Shown here: one piece after another, positions 34,843-43,628 of the stretch | Layout: every line of letters begins with the position of its first letter | Numbering within the stretch: position 1 is the stretch's first letter | Source: an uncultured Gemmatimonadota bacterium | Lineage (GTDB): Bacteria > Gemmatimonadota > Gemmatimonadetes > Palauibacterales > Palauibacteraceae | NCBI GenBank assembly: GCA_913043255.1 | Contig: CAJWLK010000008.1 | Span: 1-64,000, forward strand | DNA: 64,000 nucleotides | Direction of reading: 5' to 3' | Notes under the pieces: model-generated | What the model saw: the letters and a program-made list of their open reading frames with translations, nothing else | Told to the model about the DNA's origin: nothing | The model's database searches: none | Translations under genes and position numbers: made by a program

Positions 34843-35849
34843 TGAGCATCTCCCTCAGTACCGCCGTGATAGTAGATCGGAACACACCAGTGATTTTCTG
34901 CCGCCCAGTCCGTGTTCGGCAGCGAATCGTCTCGCCGGAGAATCCGGTGGCAGGGCTCGTCGTAGACCTTACCCGTAGAGGGCTCTACAGGGTCAAACAC
35001 TATGTATTTGTAGAAGCCTGAGTTCATGCCTTCAGGAAGTAGCAGTCGGTTTGGGTGCTGTGCATCCAAAACGTCCCGAGCATACTCGTTCTTCCAGCTA
35101 ACGATTTCATCCATCCGTTCCGTCTGCACCACCCCTAAAGCCGCGGTAAACTCGCTCAGTCGGTAATTAAGGCCCTCTACCTCATGTTCGAATTTTCCAT
35201 AGTTCCGAAATTTTTTAGCATAATCCAAGAGATCGGAATGACTGGACACAAGCATCCCACCCTCTCCAGTGGAGATTGTTTTAGTAGCGTAGTAGGAATA
35301 GATGCCGGCATCTCCCCAGGACCCAGGTTTCTTCCCGTTCCAACTTGCTCCATGAGCATGGGCACAGTCTTCTAGTAGCGTTATTCCTTCTGATCGACAG
35401 TACTCTGCGATCTCTTCTACCTGGAAAGCTATGTGGCCACCAATATGTACAAGCCAGGCCGCCTTTGGTTGGTGTTCCTCAGCTTTCCGGACAAAATCCT
35501 CGAAGGAGATGCAAAGGTCATCTCGATTACAGTCGACGAATTCTACATGGGCCCCCGCCTTGATGGCCGCCAAGGGGGTCGCCATAAAGGTGTTCGACGG
35601 GCATAACACTGTCTGACCGCGAACATCAAAATAATCAAGGGCGGCGAGAGCAGCCCCAGCCCAACTCGAGAATGCCACGCTACCTATCTTGTTCCACTCA
35701 GACCACAGTTCTTCAAATTGCTGCGTGAACGGTCCTTCCGACCAACGGTTTGTCTGGAAAATCTCATCCCACATTTCATGTACTCGCTGCCGATCCCGTC
35801 GGTCAAAGCCGATGGAAAATTGGCTCGCTTTGGCAAACCCTGTACTCAC
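34839..35849 (-). CDS. DegT/DnrJ/EryC1/StrS-family sugar aminotransferase
   Basis: The 336-residue protein has VLCPSNTFMATPLAAI, LLEDCAHAHGASW and the Lys-containing YYATKTISTGEGGMLV. These mark the PLP site of nucleotide-sugar aminotransferases. It is shorter than the usual ~370-390 residues of the family, and the N-terminal helix region looks abbreviated, but the active-site motifs are all present. It is coupled to the SDR gene downstream. With the DegT enzyme at 29125-30429 it means two separate transamination steps. Confidence 0.8.
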   Translation of the reverse strand: MSTGFAKASQFSIGFDRRDRQRVHEMWDEIFQTNRWSEGPFTQQFEELWSEWNKIGSVAFSSWAGAALAALDYFDVRGQTVLCPSNTFMATPLAAIKAGAHVEFVDCNRDDLCISFEDFVRKAEEHQPKAAWLVHIGGHIAFQVEEIAEYCRSEGITLLEDCAHAHGASWNGKKPGSWGDAGIYSYYATKTISTGEGGMLVSSHSDLLDYAKKFRNYGKFEHEVEGLNYRLSEFTAALGVVQTERMDEIVSWKNEYARDVLDAQHPNRLLLPEGMNSGFYKYIVFDPVEPSTGKVYDEPCHRILRRDDSLPNTDWAAENHWCVPIYYHGGTEGDAQ

Positions 35850-35969
35850 CCGGGCATCACTCCTTGTCTATTACGTTCGATTATGTTTTTCGGACGCCAC
35901 ATTAACGTCCAATATTCGCTAAGAAATCAGAGTCAGGTTGGTTTTATCGCCCCACCGTCACCTAGCGAA

Positions 35970-37241
35970 CTAAAGAACCTCTATCGTCTCTACAAGTCTC
36001 TGATCACCCGACCACCAGGTCGTTGGCAAAATCAGATCAGACTTCTCTAAAATACGATCCCTAACATGTGGTTGTGTCAGCAGTTCAAACGTCCGGTGAA
36101 CTTCTTCTTCTAATGAGACGGTCGATTCGAACCCAAACTGATCGGGAAGTTTCTCGTAAATGGGCTCGAAGGGGTGGCTACTCGCTTCCACACGGGGGTT
36201 TTCGACGCGCTGGACAACTACTGGAAGACCGAACTCGTCCTTACCGACCCTATTAACAACTTCTGCCAGTTCACGGATGTCACGGGTCCCTGAAATTTGA
36301 TTGACCACTTCATACTGCCCAGCCTCTGGAGGAGACGAAATCAGACGTGTCATGCATTGCATCGCATCCTCGAGGGAAATAAACCCGCGGGTTTGCCCAC
36401 CAGTCCCGTAGATCGTAAGAGGGATGCCAGCCACAGCCTGAGCTACGAAGCGGTTAATGACTGTTCCGAAACATTCGTCAATATCAAAGCGGGTTCGAAG
36501 CCGTGGATCTGCGGAAACCTGATCGGTATGCACCCCGAAGATAACCCCCTGCATCACATCGTACGATCTAAGGTTCCACCACTTACACGCTTCAAAAACG
36601 TTGATTGTGTCCTGAACCTTACTCACGTGATACAGGCTCGAAGGATCACGAGGTGTCAATTCTCCACCCAAGCTCCACTCACGATCATCCCAATGTAGGG
36701 TGGCTTCGGGTGGGAATACTCCCTCAAAGATGGGGCGACCTGAAAGCGGAGTCCCATATTCTCCCATTGTGCCAAGTTTGACCAGGGAAGCCTCCGGTAC
36801 CACATCTCGCATTATAAATAGGAGGCCTAGTGTTCCAAGAACGTTATTTCGTTGAACCTCAATAGCATGCTCAGCATCTAGCATGCTATAGGGTGCACTT
36901 GGACACTCCGCGTAGTGAACGATCGCCTCGGGTTGAACCTCTTGGATAAAGTCCTGCATCGCGGAACGATCCAGCAAGTCTAACTCACGGTACGCAATCT
37001 CAATCCCAAGAACCTCGCGGGCAGCCTGGAGGCGATTTTCCATATTCTCGATTGGAACTATAGAGTGAGATCGTCGCTCAGCTACCCATCGCCTTCGACT
37101 TTGGTTGTCGATTCCGCTCACCTCACACCCGAGGCTTCCGAGCCGAAGAGCAAGCGTCCAACCCAGATAACCGTCAATCCCGAGAATCATTACACGCATA
37201 CCCTCAAGCTTCTTCTGCGGCTTGAGCTTTGATTCCTTCAT
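35970..37241 (-). CDS. sqdB: UDP-sulfoquinovose synthase-like NAD-dependent epimerase (SqdB family)
   Basis: The protein (423 residues, or 409 from Met15) is close to SqdB/SQD1. It has MRVMILGIDGYLGW with the NAD loop, KLGTMGEYGTP with Thr158, SSLYHVSKVQD with Tyr204 and Lys208, and the family-specific stretch TRFDIDECFGTVINRF followed by YGTGGQTRGF. SqdB makes UDP-sulfoquinovose from UDP-glucose and sulfite. No sqdD/sqdX lipid glycosyltransferase is next to it; its neighbours are polysaccharide genes. A related epimerase of different specificity is possible, but the match with the SqdB pattern is strong. Confidence 0.75.
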   Translation of the reverse strand: MKESKLKPQKKLEGMRVMILGIDGYLGWTLALRLGSLGCEVSGIDNQSRRRWVAERRSHSIVPIENMENRLQAAREVLGIEIAYRELDLLDRSAMQDFIQEVQPEAIVHYAECPSAPYSMLDAEHAIEVQRNNVLGTLGLLFIMRDVVPEASLVKLGTMGEYGTPLSGRPIFEGVFPPEATLHWDDREWSLGGELTPRDPSSLYHVSKVQDTINVFEACKWWNLRSYDVMQGVIFGVHTDQVSADPRLRTRFDIDECFGTVINRFVAQAVAGIPLTIYGTGGQTRGFISLEDAMQCMTRLISSPPEAGQYEVVNQISGTRDIRELAEVVNRVGKDEFGLPVVVQRVENPRVEASSHPFEPIYEKLPDQFGFESTVSLEEEVHRTFELLTQPHVRDRILEKSDLILPTTWWSGDQRLVETIEVL

Positions 37242-37473
37242 GGTGTCTCCTTGGTGAAGGTTCGCCTCGGAGGACGATGCGCTCCGAAACGAAAGTCCAC
37301 ACTGTCCGTCAAATTTAAGGCGGGCCAGACCCGACAGGGCTTTACTGAATTATGGTTACTTCTCATTTGATTTTTTGTTTCCGTATCTTAGAGGGCTATC
37401 CGGGAAAAATCATGTGCAATTTGCAGACGGAGAGATCAAGATAGTTCGGGTCAAAACAGTTCTACAGTCTTCG

Positions 37474-38535
37474 CTATCCTTGCGAAGCAGCGTTAACTAG
37501 AACCTTCGCATGAGAGCTATCCTGATGGTAGAACTGCAAGTACCAGTTCAACGTTTCTCGGACGCCCTCCTCAACAGAAACCTGCGGTCGATACCCAACG
37601 GCCTCCTCAAGACCCGATGTGTCTGCGAAGGTTGACTTCACGTCTCCTGGCTGCATAGGCAGTAAGTTTCTCTGCGATTCCATACCTAATACATCTTCAA
37701 TCGCATCAATGAAGTCCGTAAGCCTAACGGGTTGACCGCACCCTACATTGTAAACCCTAAAGGGTGCGCTGCTGCGGGCCGGGTCTGGATCTTCTGACGA
37801 CCATGCCCGTGCAGGTTTCGCAGGTTTTTCAAGCACACGGATTATGCCTTCCACCACATCATCGACATATGTGAAATCACGCCACATATCGCCGTGATTA
37901 TAAACATCAATTGGTCGACCTTGAAGAATGCCTTCCGCAAAACGGAAAAGAGCCATATCGGGCCTACCCCAAGGTCCATAGACGGTAAAAAATCGGAGTC
38001 CCGTCACCGGAACCCCAAAAAGCTTGGCGTAAGAATGCGCCATCACTTCATTCGCCTTCTTTGTCGCACCATAAAGGCTCACCGGGTGATCAACCAAGTG
38101 TTTTTCTGAGAACGGCTGCCGTGTATTCGCTCCATATACGGATGACGATGAGGCAAACACGAGGTGGTCAACTTCTGTGTGACGGCAGCCCTCTAGGATG
38201 GCCGTAAACCCTTTAAGATTGCTATCGACGTAGACAAACGGGTGATCGAGCGAATGGCGAACCCCTGCTTGAGCCGCGAGGTGGACCACGGCGTCAAACT
38301 CTTCGTCCCGGAAAAGCCTGTCCATTTTGGCTGCCTCCGAAACATCCTGCTTCAAAAATCTGAAATGATCTTGATCCAAAATATGCGATAGACGCGCCTT
38401 CTTGAGTTCTACGTCATAATAGTCGCTGAGGTTATCAAGACCGACCACTTCGTATCCGCTTTTGAGTAGCGTCTTTGACACGTGATAACCAATGAATCCT
38501 GCAGCTCCCGTCACGAGAACTTTTCGTGGTTTCAC
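37474..38535 (-). CDS. UDP-glucuronate 4-epimerase-like SDR
   Basis: The 353-residue protein starts with VLVTGAAGFIGYHVSKTLL. It has the DNLSDYYDVELKKARLSHI pattern typical of UDP-glucuronate 4-epimerases (CapI/Cap1J), VVHLAAQAGVRHSL and the catalytic YGATK. It would interconvert UDP-glucuronate and UDP-galacturonate in the cytoplasm. A UDP-glucose dehydrogenase to supply the substrate is not in the window. A 232-bp gap with no gene separates its stop from the SqdB-like gene. Confidence 0.85.
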   Translation of the reverse strand: MKPRKVLVTGAAGFIGYHVSKTLLKSGYEVVGLDNLSDYYDVELKKARLSHILDQDHFRFLKQDVSEAAKMDRLFRDEEFDAVVHLAAQAGVRHSLDHPFVYVDSNLKGFTAILEGCRHTEVDHLVFASSSSVYGANTRQPFSEKHLVDHPVSLYGATKKANEVMAHSYAKLFGVPVTGLRFFTVYGPWGRPDMALFRFAEGILQGRPIDVYNHGDMWRDFTYVDDVVEGIIRVLEKPAKPARAWSSEDPDPARSSAPFRVYNVGCGQPVRLTDFIDAIEDVLGMESQRNLLPMQPGDVKSTFADTSGLEEAVGYRPQVSVEEGVRETLNWYLQFYHQDSSHAKVLVNAASQG

Positions 38536-38615
38536 AAAATCTCCCTATAAGTGATCATCGAGAGGCGCCTAATGACACTTGCATTGACGTGCGCATTTTT
38601 GTTCCAACTGTTCGA

Positions 38616-41135
38616 TCATGCGCGGGAGAATAGTCGCTTCCATTTCGACTTAGAAGTGTCGTCAACATCTTTCGCGTAGTAGTCATAGTAGTAGGAATAC
38701 CGATACCCGTATCGACCGGCGGGGGCAGAATCGTTCAATACCACTCCTAGCACTTCCGCACCTACTCGTGTCAACTGTGCTATGGCATCTTGAGCGGCCT
38801 TCCGGTGTGTACGGTCCGATCGAACAACCAGCACAACCCCATCAAGCTTCCCTCCAAGTACAGCCGCATCTGCCATAGAGAGCACAGGTGGAGTGTCGAT
38901 CACTAAGCAATCGTAAGACGCCCGTATATGCTCAAGCAGTTCGTTCATCATTCGACTTCCCAGCAATTCGGTTGGGTTCGTCGGAGTGTCGCCTGCGGGC
39001 ACAAGAAACAAGTTTTCGATTCTCGTAGACTGGACCACATCTGAGAACTCACACTCACCCGTAAGGTAATTGGATAGGCCTGGCTTACGGGGGGCCTCGA
39101 AAGCGCGGTGCAGCGTGCTACGCCTCAGGTCCGCATCTATAATCACTGTGCGGTGACCTTGTTGCGCAAAGGTAACCGCTAAATTTGAAGATGTGACAGA
39201 TTTTCCTTCTTGGGCCCCCGCACTGGTGACGACGAGTTCTCTACCACTGATAGCCCCGTCGGTCCCAGAGCTTTCGGACGGTGCAAAAAGAACATTCGTC
39301 CGAAGGATGCGGTAAGCTTCTGCTGACACTGACCCACCATAGCCACGCTTCTTGTCTTCGCTTTGGGCCGTGATCAATTGGCTCGCTCGGCCTCGCTTGT
39401 CAGCTACCATATGAGGAACACGTGTAAGGACAGGAACCCCCAACATCTGATCGACATTCTCGTTTGAGCGAATAGCCTGATCCATTTGCTCACGAACGAA
39501 AGCGAGCCCGATGCCCAACACCAGCCCAAGGAAGGCGCCGAGCGACAAGTTCTGTCTGGGCCGAGGCCTTATAGGAGCAAGTGGATATATGGCGGGTTCG
39601 ACCACGCGTACACTGGGGTCTTCAACCGCCTCAGCGATTTCGGCCTCTTTAAGGCGTGTCTGAAGCAGGGCATGGAGATCACCGGTCAACTGAACCTCTC
39701 GCTGCAGCCGTGCATAGCGTAGTTCTCTCCCTGGCAGAGACTCTAGTTCTTCACCGAAAGTCTCTAGTGTTTCATCTAGGGCTTCGAGCTGTCCGTTAAG
39801 CGATTCGTAATAGTTCTGACCTACAGAGCCGAGCCGTTCTTCTAGTTCCACCACCTGTTCATCTAGAGCCACGATACCAGGGTGTTTTTCTGTCCACCGC
39901 TCTCGGGCTGCAGTTCGTCTCTGCTGGGCTTCCACCAGCCGCGCAACTACGCCCGTAACGGCCTCTGTCTGAAGAAACGTAGGGAAGGACACAAGCCTAA
40001 CGTAATCCGGCTGAACACCCGAATCCGCAATGTCTGCGAGAAGCCCCTCTAATGCATCTCTCTCACCAGCAATCTGGGCTCGTTCGGCTTGGAGCGAGGC
40101 TAACCGGCGAACCTTTTCATCCGCATCGGAATCAAGTGCAACGACCTGTTCTGTCTCACGAAACTCCTGAAGTTCAGTCTCCATGCCCTCAAGGTCCGTC
40201 AGGTATAGATCTGACTGATCATTTAGGAAAGCCACAGTACTCGTGGCCTCAGTCTTCTGGATGGTGCGACGTTGCGTAAGGAAGGCACTCGCTACTTCAT
40301 TCACCATATCGCGTACAAGCGCAGGGTCCGTTCCAGTAAGAGAGATCTCAAACAGGCTCGCCTCCGCATCGGGTCTTGAAACGAGGATGTCCCCCTGCAA
40401 ACCAGTCACGGCCTCGACAAATTCCATAGTACTTATGACGAGATTTGAGGGCGGATCGAAATCCTGAGAACGCATATCACTTTCTAGTGCAACAGTGAAA
40501 AAACCACCGGGAATTGTTACTCGCTCTCCTGCCTTAAACTCATCACCTGCTCTCAAGAAACGTGCACTAACCCCTGAGTCCGGTGGACTAACGGCCTCTA
40601 CACGATATAAATCTCGACTTAACCGTGAGACATTGTACGTCTTGCCTTCGGAGTTCCTATTGAGGCTAATGTCAGAGAACAGTCCGTCTCGCGGGCCCTG
40701 AGGTGGCACATTCACCTGGAAGCCGAGGTCCAACGAATCAACTACTAGGGATAGGATTGGACGTGTTGAGACCACACGCATCTCGGTCTCAAGCTCACTG
40801 CCACCCCCGAATTGTTGGGCAAACATCATCGACCCGCCACTGCTTGGGTCTTCTCCCTCTATCCGGATAAGTGTCGAAGCTTGCCAAACCGACGTTTGAA
40901 GCGAAGTAACGTAGACAGTTACCCCAACCACAAGGGAAAATATGAGTACAATTATCCAACCTTGTCGACGGAATACACGCCATAGATCACCAAGAACGAC
41001 TTCATCTTCTTGTCCAGGGTAGCCCCCGGGATACCCTGGATACCCGGGGTATCCCCTTCGCCCTCGATCGGAAGGAAGAGGGGTAGGCGCTCCCGCAGCG
41101 CCGCTGTCGGATCTGCCCGGTAGCTGGTCTGTCAT
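38616..41135 (-). CDS. wzc: Polysaccharide co-polymerase / tyrosine autokinase (Wzc-type)
   Basis: The 839-residue protein has an N-terminal Wzz-like periplasmic domain with membrane helices near residues 55-75 and 540-560, a coiled-coil region in between, and a BY-kinase domain. Kinase motifs are SAGAQEGKSVTSSNLA (Walker A), IDADLRRS (Walker A') and CLVIDTPPVLSMADA (Walker B). The tail has the Tyr cluster GYRYSYYYDYYAKD, the usual autophosphorylation site. Near residues 28-42 it also has PGY repeats (GYPGYPGYPGGYPGQ), not usual for Wzc. It controls polysaccharide chain length and export with the Wza-like protein 9 bp upstream. Confidence 0.9.
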   Translation of the reverse strand: MTDQLPGRSDSGAAGAPTPLPSDRGRRGYPGYPGYPGGYPGQEDEVVLGDLWRVFRRQGWIIVLIFSLVVGVTVYVTSLQTSVWQASTLIRIEGEDPSSGGSMMFAQQFGGGSELETEMRVVSTRPILSLVVDSLDLGFQVNVPPQGPRDGLFSDISLNRNSEGKTYNVSRLSRDLYRVEAVSPPDSGVSARFLRAGDEFKAGERVTIPGGFFTVALESDMRSQDFDPPSNLVISTMEFVEAVTGLQGDILVSRPDAEASLFEISLTGTDPALVRDMVNEVASAFLTQRRTIQKTEATSTVAFLNDQSDLYLTDLEGMETELQEFRETEQVVALDSDADEKVRRLASLQAERAQIAGERDALEGLLADIADSGVQPDYVRLVSFPTFLQTEAVTGVVARLVEAQQRRTAARERWTEKHPGIVALDEQVVELEERLGSVGQNYYESLNGQLEALDETLETFGEELESLPGRELRYARLQREVQLTGDLHALLQTRLKEAEIAEAVEDPSVRVVEPAIYPLAPIRPRPRQNLSLGAFLGLVLGIGLAFVREQMDQAIRSNENVDQMLGVPVLTRVPHMVADKRGRASQLITAQSEDKKRGYGGSVSAEAYRILRTNVLFAPSESSGTDGAISGRELVVTSAGAQEGKSVTSSNLAVTFAQQGHRTVIIDADLRRSTLHRAFEAPRKPGLSNYLTGECEFSDVVQSTRIENLFLVPAGDTPTNPTELLGSRMMNELLEHIRASYDCLVIDTPPVLSMADAAVLGGKLDGVVLVVRSDRTHRKAAQDAIAQLTRVGAEVLGVVLNDSAPAGRYGYRYSYYYDYYAKDVDDTSKSKWKRLFSRA

Positions 41136-41144
41136 CTCACTCCC

Positions 41145-41795
41145 CTAATTAGCTACGACTATGGATACAAAAATTGTTGTTAATGCAGCGATGCCGGTCG
41201 TAACTAAGGCCAGGTTACGCTGGATCCAACCTCGTTCCCCTACCTTTATCTGATCACCGGCTTGGATCGGTGTCGCGTCGACCAGGCTGAACATATCAAG
41301 ACTCTGTCGAAGCACCGTTCCATCACGGATCAGTTGGATATCGTGCTTGTTCGCAGTCGAAGTCAAACCGCCTGCTAGAGCAAGCATCTCCGTCAGTGTG
41401 TGTGTGGTATCTACCGGATAAAGTCCAGGCATCGTGACTTCACCTAAAATGGCAATTCTGCGGAGCACCGTAACGTTCACAGACGGGTTCTCCAGAAACT
41501 CGGCGTAGTCGACCACGAGTTGTCGTTCGAGGTCATCTGTTGGGATGCCAGAAACGTTTCGCGCACCCAAAAGCGGAAACACCACGACACCGTTTCGGTT
41601 GACCGTAAACTCGCCTGACAAGTCAAGTTCGCCCCAAATCTCTACCTCGACTGCATCGCCCGCCCTCAAACCTTGAAAGGTAACTTCAGAAATGGAAACG
41701 ATGTCCGCAGGTGGCGGACCTATCGCACATCCAAAATTTGCGATCATGGTCAATACGAGTAATAAACCTGAAATGTTTCGTATTCTTGTATTCAC
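41145..41795 (-). CDS. wza: Polysaccharide export outer-membrane protein (Wza-type)
   Basis: I start this gene at a GTG at 41795, preceded by AGAGGAA. A longer frame reaching 42026 would overlap the upstream flavoprotein by 97 nt. From this start the protein is 216 residues and begins with a signal-like VNTRIRNISGLLLVLTMIA, followed by Cys, so it may be a lipoprotein, although the lipobox is weak. It has a poly-export domain (LRAGDAVEVEIWG, VVFPLLGARNVSG) and a SLBB-type repeat (ILGEVTMPGLYPVDTTHTL). It lacks the long helical C-terminus of E. coli Wza, ending in one membrane helix. Confidence 0.8.
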   Translation of the reverse strand: MNTRIRNISGLLLVLTMIANFGCAIGPPPADIVSISEVTFQGLRAGDAVEVEIWGELDLSGEFTVNRNGVVVFPLLGARNVSGIPTDDLERQLVVDYAEFLENPSVNVTVLRRIAILGEVTMPGLYPVDTTHTLTEMLALAGGLTSTANKHDIQLIRDGTVLRQSLDMFSLVDATPIQAGDQIKVGERGWIQRNLALVTTGIAALTTIFVSIVVAN

Positions 41796-41929
41796 TCGTT
41801 CCTCTTGCTTACATGAGTCGGCGTGTAGCACATCCTGGCCCACACGGCCACTTCGATCAGTCCTGTCCGTAGTTGACACAATCATGTTGCGGACGACGTT
41901 GGAAATGACGCCGTCATGTATTAGGCCGC

Positions 41930-43138
41930 TCATGCAACCTCTTTCCCTTTGACAGTTTTCATACTTTTTCCGAGTCGCCATGATGCTCTGCGTTTGAGCA
42001 ACGCACGAAGCGCCGGCTGGTGCCAATCAAACTGAATAAGGACTCGAACCGCTGGACCGAGTCCGCTGTTGAGCGCAGTGAAAAGTTCGTCTATCTCCAG
42101 GTCACTCATTGCCCCGCCCATACGCTGGAGTTCGAACCCTGCGTCAATTTCTCCTCCAAGACGAGCTTTCCATGCTGTTTCGTAGGTGGAAAGGTGATCG
42201 CTGCTCAGTCGATTTTTTCGCAACGCAGTACTGAGGACCTCTGCGGCGATACCAGCACCAATCATTCCATAATAAATCCCGCCCGAAGTGGTGGTCTTGA
42301 TTTGACCAGCCGCCTCACCCACGGCAAGCACACGGTCCGAGTAACTCGGCTGCACCGCTCCTTGGACAATTCCACGGCTCATCATGCGTCTCTGGATCAG
42401 GTCGACCCCCCCATTCGTGAAGTCAGTACGGAGACGAGATCTGATGGGTTCCATCTCCAAGAACTTACGGAAGAACGCCTTCCCACCGTTCCGAGTGAGC
42501 ACACCTAACCGCGCTTTTCCAGACCCGAAGGGGACAGCCCACGCAAAAAATCCGGGTGCGATCTGGTTGCCAAAATACAGTTCCGCTGCATCCAAGTCGG
42601 CAAATGGAAGATCGGCGCTCACCCCGTTAACGTAACTTACCGCCCGTCCAAGTTGTGCCATCTTATGAAGCCGCCGTTGATATCCCGTGGCTACTACAAG
42701 AGCCCGAGTATGGAGCGAGCGCTGCTCTCCGTTATCGAGAGTTACCTTCAAACCATCTTGAACCGTCTCTACGCCCCGGGCTGTGTACCCGCGCAACAAG
42801 GTTGCACCAGCATCGCAAGCCTGTTCCGTCAGGGCTGCATCGAACTTGACTCGGTCCACCACGTGTCCCATAGGGGCACGTGGTTCGTAGCTCACTTCCA
42901 CTCCAGACGGGGAGAAGAAACGGGCGCGGTCGATCGTATCAATCACAGGATCGCGAGGAAGATCTAGTTTTTCGTAAGCCTCCCGTCCCACAATACCCGT
43001 ACATACGATCCGACACCGTGGCCCTTTGCTCTTATCGACCAGAACAACGTCGTGGCCACGTTGTGCAAGATGCAGCGCGGCCGAGCTGCCCGCCGGACCG
43101 GCACCCACGACGACTACCTCATGTCGATTAGATCTCAT
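41930..43138 (-). CDS. Geranylgeranyl-reductase-family FAD oxidoreductase
   Basis: The 402-residue protein opens with VVVVGAGPAGSSAALHLAQ, a dinucleotide-binding motif, then CRIVCTGIVGREAYEKL and VGEAAGQIKTTTSGGIYYG. This is the pattern of the GGR family, which reduces isoprenoid double bonds or acts as another FAD-dependent oxidoreductase. A role in processing the polyprenyl carrier of the glycan is attractive, but not proven. It is the most upstream gene of the minus-strand locus seen here, 134 bp before the chosen Wza start. Confidence 0.8.
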   Translation of the reverse strand: MRSNRHEVVVVGAGPAGSSAALHLAQRGHDVVLVDKSKGPRCRIVCTGIVGREAYEKLDLPRDPVIDTIDRARFFSPSGVEVSYEPRAPMGHVVDRVKFDAALTEQACDAGATLLRGYTARGVETVQDGLKVTLDNGEQRSLHTRALVVATGYQRRLHKMAQLGRAVSYVNGVSADLPFADLDAAELYFGNQIAPGFFAWAVPFGSGKARLGVLTRNGGKAFFRKFLEMEPIRSRLRTDFTNGGVDLIQRRMMSRGIVQGAVQPSYSDRVLAVGEAAGQIKTTTSGGIYYGMIGAGIAAEVLSTALRKNRLSSDHLSTYETAWKARLGGEIDAGFELQRMGGAMSDLEIDELFTALNSGLGPAVRVLIQFDWHQPALRALLKRRASWRLGKSMKTVKGKEVA

Positions 43139-43628
43139 TGGAAGGTGACGCCTCCTCGGCTACCGCGTGACACTCGGCAGCCAAAGCGTATGAATGATTG
43201 AAAAGCCAAGGAGAGAATCCGATTTAGTAGAGCCCTATAGCTATAGCTCCGCCCCGTCAGTCACAGGGCGTTACTGACCAAGTCTGAAACGTCCAGGCGA
43301 AATCCCCGCGCTACTCTCCCTATGATGGTACAACGGGGGTGGGGGTCCGCTTGGACGCGTGAACGAGAATTTTATTTGATCTCCAGCCCGAAAAATCTCG
43401 ACCGCAATGATACAGGTGGGCTGTAACAGTGTCCAGTTTTTCAGGTAACAGTTTTGACCCGAATAATTTACGTTATTTAAAGTCCAGCCGTGCTAACGAG
43501 TGTTTTTAAGCAACCTTTTCGATGAGTTTACCGTGCACACGAATTGTTTCAATCCCCATTTAATCCTTGTCATAGCTGCATAAAACAGGTCAGGCGTTTT
43601 CTCATACGGCGCACACCAAAAAAGAGAG
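43139..43628. other. 490-bp intergenic region, promoter region of the polysaccharide locus
   Basis: No gene with convincing coding signals lies here. It separates the DUF1015 gene (transcribed leftwards and ending at 43629) from the GGR-family gene (start at 43138). The right half is AT-rich. A GTCAGT/ACTGAC inverted repeat at 43256-43278 and a TATAGCTATAG stretch at 43246-43256 on either strand are the only structures I noted. The promoter of the polysaccharide locus is expected here, but I could not place it exactly. Confidence 0.4.

Noticed and set aside
37469-37487. A CTTCGC/GCGAAG hairpin over the stop codon of the UDP-glucuronate epimerase gene
   Set aside because: It has no U-run on the minus strand, and the stem overlaps the coding sequence, so I did not call it a terminator.
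41796-42026. Longer N-terminus for the Wza-like protein reaching 42026
   Set aside because: It would overlap the GGR-family gene and place the signal peptide 77 residues into the protein. The GTG at 41795 with AGAGGAA fits better.
37445-43463. A 16/17 match in inverted orientation, TTCGGGTCAAAACwGTT, at 37445-37461 and 43447-43463, both in non-coding DNA
   Set aside because: Matches of this length with one mismatch are expected by chance several times in a 64-kb window on both strands. No third copy was found.
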